Source: JBGTCD01 sp041749015 (lineage in GTDB: Bacteria; Bacteroidota; Bacteroidia; Cytophagales; Cyclobacteriaceae). Taken from it: a stretch of 21,921 nt of DNA. The translations under genes were made by a program, and so were the position numbers. Shown here piece after piece: positions 1 through 7,303 of the stretch. The DNA lies in contig JBGTCD010000008.1 in NCBI GenBank assembly GCA_041749015.1, positions 1-21,921 of the forward strand. The letters run 5' to 3'. The notes under the pieces are model-generated. The model saw only the letters and a program-made list of their open reading frames with translations, ran no database searches and was not told the origin of the DNA. Within the stretch, counting starts at the first letter, position 1. Each line of letters starts with the position of its first letter.

Positions 1-1170
1 TTTCAAAACTGGAAAACTGCACTGAATGCCCTGGAGGAATTATTAAATGAAGGTGAAGACCTTAAAAAGGAAGCCGACTTCAACAAATTTCAGCTTGAGG
101 AGCTAGACCGCGCCGTATTGGATCAAGTTGACCAGGAGGCCATGGAGGCAGAATTGGAGATTTTAGAAAATGCTGAGGAAATAAAGATCAAGCTCGGTGA
201 AGCCATTCATTTACTGGATACAGGAGAAGTCGCCACCAATGACCTGATTAAACAAGCCAAAGCCTCAATAGACCAAATATCCCGAATTGCCTCAAAATAT
301 AGGGCATTGGCAGAACGCATCAATAGCGCGCTCATCGATATGCAGGATATCTCAGTGGAACTCCAGCGCGAAAACGACAGTGTAGATATAGACCAGCATC
401 AGCTTGAGGCTTTACAGGCACAGTTGAGTGGCTTGTTTCATCTTCAAAAAAAACATCAAACAGATTCCGTTAAGAACCTCATCCTGCTCAGGGACGGGTT
501 ACGCCAAAAAGTGGAAAAAGCCGGTAACCTCGATCAGGAGATTTCCAGGGCAGAAGCCAGAGTCAAAGAGGCAGAAGATAAGCTCAAAGGCGTAGCAAAG
601 GTGCTTTCAGAGTCCCGAAAAAAAGTAGCAGAGCCGCTGGCCAGCGAAATAATGGGGCACATCACCGCACTGGGAATGCCGAACGCCAAAATCAAAATTG
701 AAATGGATCATAACGCTTTTGGACAAGATGGCCAGGACGAAATCAGGATCCTTTTTTCTGCCAATAAGGGTATTGCCCCTACAGAAATTAAAAACGCCGC
801 ATCAGGCGGAGAATTTTCCAGACTCATGTTTGCCATCAAAGCCATCATGGCTACAAAAACCGCCATGCCTACCATAATTTTGGATGAGATAGATACCGGT
901 GTGTCTGGCGAAATAGCCATCAAACTGGGTGAAATGATGAAATCCATGGCCAATAACCACCAGGTAATCACCATCAGTCACCTCCCTCAGATTGCAGCCA
1001 AAGGAGATGCCCATTACTACGTGTATAAGGATGAGTCTTCTGAAAAATCCATCAGCAGGATCAAAAATCTCAATGAAGCCGAGCGGGTAGACGTTTTGGC
1101 CAAAATGATTGGGGGTGACCAGCCAACCCCTGCTGCTCTAAGCAGTGCCCGCGAGCTGATGGGTCAGTAG
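1..1170 (+). CDS. recN: DNA repair protein RecN, 3' part (5' end outside window)
   Basis: The frame is open from base 1 to the TAG at 1168-1170, giving 389 residues. RecN proteins are usually about 550 residues, so roughly the N-terminal third, with the Walker A region, lies outside the window. RecN is an SMC-like ATPase that acts at DNA double-strand breaks in recombinational repair. What is visible: a long coiled-coil-like stretch rich in Glu, Lys, Ala and Leu over about residues 1-220, then the ABC signature SGGEFSRLMFAIKA near residue 268, Walker B PTIILDEIDTGVSG near residue 290, and the switch segment HQVITISHLPQIAAKGD just after. The segment near residue 30 (FQLEELD) matches the usual RecN pattern. 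A TTG at 118 is in frame but is internal, not a start. It is convergent with ahcY and looks like core genome. Confidence 0.95.
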   Translation, partial: FQNWKTALNALEELLNEGEDLKKEADFNKFQLEELDRAVLDQVDQEAMEAELEILENAEEIKIKLGEAIHLLDTGEVATNDLIKQAKASIDQISRIASKYRALAERINSALIDMQDISVELQRENDSVDIDQHQLEALQAQLSGLFHLQKKHQTDSVKNLILLRDGLRQKVEKAGNLDQEISRAEARVKEAEDKLKGVAKVLSESRKKVAEPLASEIMGHITALGMPNAKIKIEMDHNAFGQDGQDEIRILFSANKGIAPTEIKNAASGGEFSRLMFAIKAIMATKTAMPTIILDEIDTGVSGEIAIKLGEMMKSMANNHQVITISHLPQIAAKGDAHYYVYKDESSEKSISRIKNLNEAERVDVLAKMIGGDQPTPAALSSARELMGQ

Positions 1171-1173
1171 ATT

Positions 1174-1202
1174 AAAAAAACCGCCCCATTTCTGAGGCGG
1201 TT
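1174..1202 (-). terminator. Intrinsic terminator between recN and ahcY, oriented for ahcY
   Basis: A 7-bp stem (AACCGCC at 1179-1185 paired with GGCGGTT at 1196-1202) encloses a 10-base loop. Read on the - strand, the stem is followed directly by seven T (the A run at 1174-1180, part of which also closes the stem). This is a textbook rho-independent terminator for ahcY, which ends at 1249. On the + strand the stem is followed by TTCCACAAC, a poor T tract, so it may stop recN transcripts less well. Confidence 0.8.
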
Positions 1203-1248
1203 CCACAACAATAAAAACCAAAAAACAACAAAATGCTTTTTGGTTATC

Positions 1249-2553
1249 TTAGTACCTGTAATACTCCGGCTTGAATGGGCCGTCCACTTTTACACCAATA
1301 TACTTGGCCTGGTCTTCGGATAACTTCTCCAATTTTACACCTATTTTTTCTAAATGCAACATAGCAACTTTTTCATCAAGATGCTTAGGCAACATATAAA
1401 CTTTGTTTTCATACTTATCTGTATTACTCCAAAGTTCCATCTGGGCAAGAGTCTGATTAGTAAATGAATTAGACATTACAAATGAAGGATGACCAGTAGC
1501 ACAGCCTAAATTCACCAGTCTACCTTCCGCAAGAAGAATAATGTCTTTGCCATTACTTAAGGTGTACTTATCTACCTGTGGTTTGATGTTATCTTTCTTG
1601 GCATTTTTCTGTAGCCAGGCTACATCAATTTCATTGTCAAAATGTCCGATGTTACAGACGATAGCTTTATCCCGCATTTTCAAAAAATGAGCGCCTGTGA
1701 CGATATTCTTATTGCCTGTAGCGGTTACTACGATATCCACTTCCTCCACAGCCTCCGCCATGGTCTTCACTTCATACCCATCCATGGCAGCTTGCAAAGC
1801 ACAAATAGGATCAATCTCAGTAACAATTACCCTTGCGCCTGCACCACTGAGTGAGGCCGCTGATCCTTTTCCTACATCACCATAACCTGCTACCACTGCA
1901 ACTTTACCCGCCATCATGATGTCGGTGGCTCTGCGGATAGCATCTACCAATGACTCCTTGCAACCATATTTGTTGTCAAATTTTGATTTGGTCACGGAGT
2001 CGTTCACATTAATAGTAGGCAAAGGTAAAGTACCATTTTGCTCCCTTTCAATGAGTCTGTGTACTCCTGTAGTTGTCTCTTCTGAAATACCTTTAATGCC
2101 CTGAACTAATTCGGGATAATTATCCAAAACCATGTTGGTCAGGTCACCCCCATCATCAAGAATCATATTGAGGGGCTTACCATCTTCAAAAGCAAAAAGG
2201 GTCTGCTCGATGCACCAGTTAAACTCTTCCTCATTCATCCCTTTCCATGCGAAAACTGGGATCCCTTTGGCTGCAATAGCCGCAGCAGCATGGTCCTGGG
2301 TAGAGAAAATATTACATGAAGACCAGGTGACCTCAGCTCCAAGCTCTATCAAAGTCTCGATAAGCACCGCTGTTTGGATGGTCATGTGCAAGCAACCTGC
2401 TATCCTGGCACCTTTCAAAGGCTTAACTTTGCCAAATTCCTCTCTTAAGGCGATCAAACCAGGCATTTCAGGCTCGGCCAATTCTATTTCTTTTCTACCC
2501 CAATCCGCCAGGGAGATGTCTTTTACCTTGTAATTTACTTTTTCGTCGATCAT
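1249..2553 (-). CDS. ahcY: Adenosylhomocysteinase (S-adenosyl-L-homocysteine hydrolase)
   Basis: This 434-residue protein has the normal length for the family. It catalyses the reversible hydrolysis of S-adenosylhomocysteine to adenosine and homocysteine in the cytoplasm, clearing the product inhibitor of methyltransferases, and it uses bound NAD+. Visible hallmarks are LHMTIQTAVLIETL near residue 55 and SCNIFSTQDHAAAAIA near residue 79 (substrate domain), the DSVTKSKFDN segment near 185, the NAD-binding glycine motif GYGDVGKGSA at 223-232, CNIGHFDNEID near 300, GHPSFVMSNSF near 357, and the conserved C-terminal tail KPEYYRY. The ATG at 2553 fits the family N-terminus. There is no Shine-Dalgarno, as is usual in Bacteroidota. 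A promoter box lies 26 bases upstream and a terminator follows the gene, so it is probably transcribed alone. Confidence 0.97.
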   Translation of the reverse strand: MIDEKVNYKVKDISLADWGRKEIELAEPEMPGLIALREEFGKVKPLKGARIAGCLHMTIQTAVLIETLIELGAEVTWSSCNIFSTQDHAAAAIAAKGIPVFAWKGMNEEEFNWCIEQTLFAFEDGKPLNMILDDGGDLTNMVLDNYPELVQGIKGISEETTTGVHRLIEREQNGTLPLPTINVNDSVTKSKFDNKYGCKESLVDAIRRATDIMMAGKVAVVAGYGDVGKGSAASLSGAGARVIVTEIDPICALQAAMDGYEVKTMAEAVEEVDIVVTATGNKNIVTGAHFLKMRDKAIVCNIGHFDNEIDVAWLQKNAKKDNIKPQVDKYTLSNGKDIILLAEGRLVNLGCATGHPSFVMSNSFTNQTLAQMELWSNTDKYENKVYMLPKHLDEKVAMLHLEKIGVKLEKLSEDQAKYIGVKVDGPFKPEYYRY

Positions 2554-2578
2554 TTTTTAACCTTTTTTACTTAAAACG

Positions 2579-2609
2579 CAAAGATACTACAATAGTTTAA
2601 GAGCAACAA
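2579..2609 (-). promoter_or_regulatory. Bacteroidota-type promoter for ahcY
   Basis: On the - strand the -7 box TATCTTTG (2586-2579) fits the Bacteroidota consensus TAnnTTTG exactly. TTG triplets 17 and 20 bases upstream (2606-2604 and 2609-2607) are suitable -33 elements. The ahcY ATG is 25 bases downstream of the -7 box. Confidence 0.65.
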
Positions 2610-2699
2610 TATGCAGGAGGATTATAGGGTTTTAAGCAAAATAAGATTTGAAATTACTCTTTAAATATAAGAGCTTATGAGTATGATAAATATTATTGC

Positions 2700-4640
2700 C
2701 TATTGTTCAGCAATCATCAAAGCCCCCCCAAATGGCTTTAGCTTAATATCAATTTTTGATGGATTTGAGGATATAGTTTCATACTTTAATTTCCCCTCTG
2801 AATCAGTTACCATGCTGACATTCCTTGGCTCGCCAGCAAAGGCTAGGTCAATGCTTATTTTTTTATCCTTTCCTTCTCCATTGATGATTCCAAAATACCA
2901 CACCCTCCCCTTTTTTCGAGCTAATACCACATCTTTGCCGGGGTAACCGTGAATTAACCTGGCTTCATCCCAGGTCACTGGTAGTCTTTTTAGTATTTGA
3001 ATAATATCCTGATCAAGGTTAAGATATGCCTCTGGTTTATCAGAAAAATGCTGTAGCGCCGATTCAAAAACAATTGCAAGAGCAAGTTCATGGCCTAGGG
3101 TAGTTTGCCTGGGATGCTCATGGTGAGAAAAGGTAACAGGCGTATAATCCATACTGCCGGTGAGGTTTCGGGTAAAGGGATAAATTGTATTTTGAACTGG
3201 TGCCTCCTCGGGCCAATTGGAATTAAAACTATAGGTTTCTGCCCCTCTTACTGCTTCCATAGTAAGCAAATGTGGATAGGTCCTCTCCCATCCCTTTGGC
3301 ATAGTGCAGCCATGAAAATTAAGCAGGATTTTATGTTTCGCAGCATCTTCCAATATTTCGATATAGTTTTTTATAATGAACTGTTTATCGCTTTGAAAAA
3401 AATCGATTTTGACGCCTTTAATGCCTAAATCACTAATGGCCTGAAATGTACTGTCTCTTTTAACTGAATCATGCATCAAATCCCGTGGTGCTTCCTCCAC
3501 CTGATTATGTGGCCCTCCCGAATTGAACCAAAGCCAGAGCCCAACATCCCGGTCTTCAGCATATTGGATAATTCCCTTCAAAGTATCAAGTGGTAATTCA
3601 TTCCAGTTTGCATCGATGAGCGAATACGGCCACCCCATTTCATAGGCCAAATCAATGAAGTTTCTTAGTGCTATCGGATTTTTTGGGCTATCATGATCAG
3701 ACCACCAGCTCCAGGATGCAATCCCGGGCTTCACCCAGGAAATATCATCCAACTTTGTGGGTGGGGAAAGACCATTTACGAGATGACTGTTGACAAGTTC
3801 ATTCAGATTTTTGGTGATCGTAATTACTCTCCATGGTGATTTCCAATCGCCTTCTATAAATGGCAGGTTTGAACCTATGCCCATTGCTTCTTCCACCTCA
3901 GGAAATCTAATCCGGTACTCTCCCATATTACATTCAGGGTCTATGTGAGTAGCAGGATAGGTACCATCCAGACCGGATTCGGTAATCAAAATCCAAACTG
4001 AGTCCTTTTGGAAAAGCATAGGAAAACACCAGCCTTCCTTATTGGGTAAATTTGTTCCGGAAGGAATTTTATTAAAATAAGGCTTTTCGTAACCGGGGGT
4101 CCATTTGGTCACCTCATCATAAGGCTGCAACCAGCCAAATGCCTCACCCACATTAAAGGATGTAAATTCATTGGATACTAAGAACTCCTTGCCGGGCTCC
4201 AAATCCATTTCATAGCGAAAGGCTACCCCATTATTAAAGATTCTAACTCTTAAGTTTAATTGATGGCCTATTGAGTCCTTAAACGAAAAAAGTATTTCGT
4301 TAAACTCAATGTCAATTTCTGATTGCCTTCCTGTTACTGGAGTGTATTTTTCCCTAAGGGATTTTACTGGTGAAGCACTTTGTAAAGTCAGTGGCCCGCT
4401 AAAATAGGGCTGATTCATTTCAATTCCGATCACCGACTTATGAATAATGGGTTGTTGAGCGCCCTCATTAAGCAGGTGAATTTCATATTTGATGTTTTTA
4501 CCCAGACTATCATTTAAAAGCAAAAACCTGATATTCCCTTCAGGAGAATCTACCCAGTCCTGGTTTACAGTAGATACATTGCAGGACACCAAATAGTAGA
4601 GCAAGCTCAATCCTAAAAAGGTAACTCTGGTAAGTCTCAT
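2700..4640 (-). CDS. Glycoside hydrolase family 97 lipoprotein (alpha-galactosidase or alpha-glucosidase type)
   Basis: GH97 enzymes (the SusB family) remove alpha-linked glucose or galactose from non-reducing ends. From the ATG at 4640 the protein has 646 residues, typical for GH97, and starts with a lipoprotein signal peptide ending LVSC (Cys20). A longer frame from 4679 would put a promoter-like box inside the gene and bury the signal peptide, so 4640 is preferred. An N-terminal beta-sandwich region (about 30-290) is followed by a TIM barrel opening with PGIASWSWWSDHDSP. The barrel contains GVKIDFF, with Asp413, and LLTMEAVRGAE, with Glu462. In retaining GH97 enzymes an Asp at the first place is the nucleophile and a Glu near the second is the acid/base. 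The Asp therefore suggests the retaining, alpha-galactosidase-like branch rather than the inverting SusB branch. The gene is divergent from the isomerase/epimerase and may share its regulation. Confidence 0.9.
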   Translation of the reverse strand: MRLTRVTFLGLSLLYYLVSCNVSTVNQDWVDSPEGNIRFLLLNDSLGKNIKYEIHLLNEGAQQPIIHKSVIGIEMNQPYFSGPLTLQSASPVKSLREKYTPVTGRQSEIDIEFNEILFSFKDSIGHQLNLRVRIFNNGVAFRYEMDLEPGKEFLVSNEFTSFNVGEAFGWLQPYDEVTKWTPGYEKPYFNKIPSGTNLPNKEGWCFPMLFQKDSVWILITESGLDGTYPATHIDPECNMGEYRIRFPEVEEAMGIGSNLPFIEGDWKSPWRVITITKNLNELVNSHLVNGLSPPTKLDDISWVKPGIASWSWWSDHDSPKNPIALRNFIDLAYEMGWPYSLIDANWNELPLDTLKGIIQYAEDRDVGLWLWFNSGGPHNQVEEAPRDLMHDSVKRDSTFQAISDLGIKGVKIDFFQSDKQFIIKNYIEILEDAAKHKILLNFHGCTMPKGWERTYPHLLTMEAVRGAETYSFNSNWPEEAPVQNTIYPFTRNLTGSMDYTPVTFSHHEHPRQTTLGHELALAIVFESALQHFSDKPEAYLNLDQDIIQILKRLPVTWDEARLIHGYPGKDVVLARKKGRVWYFGIINGEGKDKKISIDLAFAGEPRNVSMVTDSEGKLKYETISSNPSKIDIKLKPFGGALMIAEQ

Positions 4641-4654
4641 GCTTTGTTTTTTTT

Positions 4655-4662
4655 CAAAAGTA
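4655..4662 (-). promoter_or_regulatory. Probable -7 promoter box for the GH97 gene
   Basis: The - strand reads TACTTTTG (4662-4655), matching TAnnTTTG, 14 bases upstream of the chosen ATG at 4640. The mRNA leader would be short. No convincing -33 TTG at the usual 19-23 base spacing was seen, so the call rests on one box. Confidence 0.4.
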
Positions 4663-4663
4663 C

Positions 4664-4693
4664 ATTGTCCATTCAACAATTGAGGATAATCCT
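4664..4693. repeat. Two small inverted repeats in the divergent GH97/epimerase regulatory region
   Basis: ATTGT at 4664-4668 pairs with ACAAT at 4676-4680 (7-base spacer). Next to it is the 11-base palindrome AGGATAATCCT at 4683-4693. Both lie just upstream of the GH97 -7 box, where an operator or activator site could sit. They are short enough to arise by chance in AT-rich DNA. Confidence 0.25.
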
Positions 4694-4787
4694 AAATGGA
4701 AAAAGGGTAATTATGTCAACCACCATGATTGGATTTATTTTCATCCTTATCCATACAATTTTACCCCATCAACCATTTTTATTCCCC

Positions 4788-4795
4788 TAGATTTG
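4788..4795 (+). promoter_or_regulatory. Probable -7 promoter box for the + strand glycan cluster
   Basis: TAGATTTG matches TAnnTTTG and lies 24 bases upstream of the ATG at 4820, the first gene of the + strand run. The region about 20 bases upstream has only a weak TTTTA in place of a -33 TTG, which would fit activated rather than constitutive expression. Confidence 0.45.
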
Positions 4796-4819
4796 GCAGT
4801 ATAAAATCCCTAATCTCAA

Positions 4820-5641
4820 ATGACATCACGGGAAAGTGATATCCCCAAATTTGGTATACAATTATGGTCTGTCAAGGATGAAATGGCCAAAGACCCCATA
4901 GGAACACTCAGGTCCATAGCTTCTTTTGGATACAATCAGGTGGAAACCTTCGAGGGAGATAATGGTATGTTTTGGGGCATGAAAACCATTGAATTCAAAA
5001 GTTTCATAGAAGATCTTGGAATGGAACTGGTAGGAGGTCATTGCGATGTTTTTGCCAATATCGAAATGAAAATTGACCAGGCCAATGAGGCAGGTTTGCA
5101 GTTTATGGTCTGCCCCTGGCTAGGTCCAAAGGATAACCTCAATGATTATCTAAAAGCGGCAGAGGCATTTGAAGCCATTGGCCAAAAATGCAAAAAACAG
5201 GGTATCAAATTTTGTTATCACAATCACGATTATTCCTTCACACCTATAAACTCGATCCATCCACAAGAAATCTTCTTAAACCATACCGATCCTGATCATG
5301 TGTTCTTTGAAATGGATGTATACTGGACGCATCTTTCCGGGCATGATCCCATATCCTGGATTGATAAATACCAGAATCGGTGGCCAATTTTGCACATAAA
5401 AGACCAGGCTGAATTATACCTGGATGATAAATTTATTTCTACCGAATTAGGTAAGGGAATTATTGATTATGCCGCCCTTCTGGAAGCATTTCAGGTAAGG
5501 GGAATCAAATACTTTATGGTTGAGCAGGAGCGATTTGACCATAATACCCCCCTGGATGCCGCCAAGGTTAATGCTGAATATATGGTTCAAGTTTTGAAAA
5601 AAATTGCCGGTGCTTCAAATGGATCAAATCGAAGTGCTTAA
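4820..5641 (+). CDS. Sugar phosphate isomerase/epimerase (xylose isomerase-like TIM barrel), cytoplasmic
   Basis: The 273-residue protein is a single AP-endonuclease-2/xylose-isomerase-like barrel, opening with FGIQLWSVKD (residues 11-20). Conserved metal-site blocks are visible: VETFEG near 41-46, GGHCD near 72, YHNHDY at 133-138, EMDVYW with Glu164 and Asp166, HIKD at 192-195, and EQE at 235-237. Members interconvert sugars or ketosugars and are common in sugar catabolic clusters. Many Bacteroidota relatives carry a Tat or Sec leader; this one begins MTSRESDIPK with no hydrophobic stretch, so it should act in the cytoplasm on an imported sugar. The exact substrate cannot be told. It is first in the + strand run, 30 bases before sulfatase 1. 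Confidence 0.85.
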   Translation: MTSRESDIPKFGIQLWSVKDEMAKDPIGTLRSIASFGYNQVETFEGDNGMFWGMKTIEFKSFIEDLGMELVGGHCDVFANIEMKIDQANEAGLQFMVCPWLGPKDNLNDYLKAAEAFEAIGQKCKKQGIKFCYHNHDYSFTPINSIHPQEIFLNHTDPDHVFFEMDVYWTHLSGHDPISWIDKYQNRWPILHIKDQAELYLDDKFISTELGKGIIDYAALLEAFQVRGIKYFMVEQERFDHNTPLDAAKVNAEYMVQVLKKIAGASNGSNRSA

Positions 5642-5671
5642 GGAATGATTAAAAATATAGATTAATAGGGA

Positions 5672-7303
5672 ATGAAAAGTGGCGGTAACAGCATCAGGAT
5701 AAAATTTATAGCTGCAACAGTTTTTGCTGGATTGGCTTATCTCATTATTACGCTTGGCTACACTCAGGCTGATTTAAATAAAAATACCAAGCCAAATATT
5801 ATTTTATTTATATCTGATGACCAATCCTGGATCCATACCGGGTATGCTGGAGATCCCGTGGTGCAAACCCCCCATATTGACCGAATTGCTGAGAGGGGGG
5901 TAGTTTTCACCAATACTTTTAACAATGCACCAGCTTGTGCCCCTTCAAGGGCTTCTATGCTTACCGGAAGAAATTTCTGGGAACTTGAAGAGGCCGCAAT
6001 TCATTTTTCTTTCTTCCCTGCAAAATTCAAAACTTTTACAGATATCCTAAGAGACAATGGATATGAAGTGGGCTACACTGGTAAAGGTTGGGGCCCGGGA
6101 ATATGGGAAGGATACAGGGAAAGAGACCCTTCCGGAAAAGCCATTCAAGAGGTATTTTATGATCAGGTTCCCCAGGGTATTAATAAAAATCACTACGCTG
6201 CCAACTTTGAAAAATTTCATGAAGCCAAAAAGGATAAGCCCTATTTTTTCATGTTGGGGACTACCGAGCCGCATAGAGACCTTGCTGCAGGTATGGGAAA
6301 AGCCTCAGGCTTAAATCCTGACAATGTGGAGGTTCCTGGATTTCTCCCTGATACCGAAGTGGTAAGAAATGATTTGCTGGATTATTACTACGAAATCAAT
6401 TGGTTTGATAATCAGATTGGAGAGGTATTAAGGTATCTGGATACAAAAGGGGAATTAGAAAACACTTATATAATTATCACCTCAGACAATGGTATGGCCT
6501 TTCCAAGAGCGAAGTCAAATCTCTATGATTATGGCAGCAGGCTCCCGATGGTAATTACTGGCCCGGCAGTAAGCATCAATGGAAACTCTGTTTCAGATTT
6601 TAATACATTAAAAGATCTGGCACCCACCATACTTGAAATTGCTAGTATTTCCATTCCTGAGGAGATGAATGGGAAAAGTCTCCTGCCCCTGCTCAAGGCC
6701 ACAGAAGCCGGTAGAATAGATGAGTCCAGGGATTTTGTAGTAATGGGCAAGGAACTACACGGCTGGTGCCACCCCAATGGAGAAATCAATCCGGTAAGAG
6801 GCATCAGGACTGATGAATTTCTTTATATCCAAAATATTAAACCTGAAATGTGGCCTGCTGGGCACCCGGACCCAAAATATGCCTGGGATCTGATGCCTTT
6901 CGGAGATGTGGATCATGGACCATCCAAGGAGGAAGTAATAAAACTAAAGGATACACCATCATACCAAGATTATTTCAACCTCGCTTTTGGTAAACGGCCC
7001 CCAGAGGAACTTTATAATATCAATGAAGACCCGTACCAACTCCACAATTTAGCTTTCAAACCAGGTTATCAGGAAATAAAAAATGCGTTAGTAAAAAGGA
7101 TGAAAAACTACTTAACCTCAACCGGAGATCCCCGGACCCTTGGTAAGCCAGAGGTTTTTGATAAGGCCCCCTATTTTTGGAGTCATGGCCTGGAAACGGC
7201 CGGACTGCCATTGTATATCTGGGAAAGTTTAGATGAAGGAGAAAGGCAATCAAAGATTGACTCGGTATCTTCCCTTCTGGAAAACCAAAATTATCGGAAA
7301 TGA
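5672..7303 (+). CDS. Sulfatase 1, formylglycine-dependent, N-sulphoglucosamine sulphohydrolase-like
   Basis: This 543-residue exported S1-family sulfatase removes sulfate esters (or N-sulfate) from sugars. It begins with a charged n-region and a hydrophobic stretch (residues 11-29) that looks like a Sec signal peptide with cleavage near TQA (32); there is no lipobox. The metal motif NIILFISDD (Asp49, Asp50) and the formylglycine motif CAPSRASMLTG with Cys89 are intact, as is TSDNGMAF near 271. The C-terminal part, with RGIRTDEFLYIQN and EELYNINEDPYQLHNLA, resembles the heparan N-sulfatase/SGSH branch. A formylglycine-generating enzyme (anSME or FGE) is needed and none is in the window. The stop overlaps the next start (ATGA at 7300-7303), suggesting translational coupling with the GH28-like gene. 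Confidence 0.9.
   Translation: MKSGGNSIRIKFIAATVFAGLAYLIITLGYTQADLNKNTKPNIILFISDDQSWIHTGYAGDPVVQTPHIDRIAERGVVFTNTFNNAPACAPSRASMLTGRNFWELEEAAIHFSFFPAKFKTFTDILRDNGYEVGYTGKGWGPGIWEGYRERDPSGKAIQEVFYDQVPQGINKNHYAANFEKFHEAKKDKPYFFMLGTTEPHRDLAAGMGKASGLNPDNVEVPGFLPDTEVVRNDLLDYYYEINWFDNQIGEVLRYLDTKGELENTYIIITSDNGMAFPRAKSNLYDYGSRLPMVITGPAVSINGNSVSDFNTLKDLAPTILEIASISIPEEMNGKSLLPLLKATEAGRIDESRDFVVMGKELHGWCHPNGEINPVRGIRTDEFLYIQNIKPEMWPAGHPDPKYAWDLMPFGDVDHGPSKEEVIKLKDTPSYQDYFNLAFGKRPPEELYNINEDPYQLHNLAFKPGYQEIKNALVKRMKNYLTSTGDPRTLGKPEVFDKAPYFWSHGLETAGLPLYIWESLDEGERQSKIDSVSSLLENQNYRK

Noticed and set aside
2554..2699. Possible integration border (tRNA or att site) between core genes and the glycan cluster
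   Set aside because: No tRNA, repeat pair or integrase was found; the region holds only the ahcY promoter and AT-rich DNA with short, ambiguous stems near 2655-2690.
3105..3428. 107-residue + strand frame opposite the GH97 gene
   Set aside because: It lies antisense to the catalytic barrel and shows no recognisable features or promoter.
4641..4679. Longer GH97 start at 4679
   Set aside because: It would bury the lipoprotein signal peptide behind 13 polar residues and place the -7 box inside the gene.
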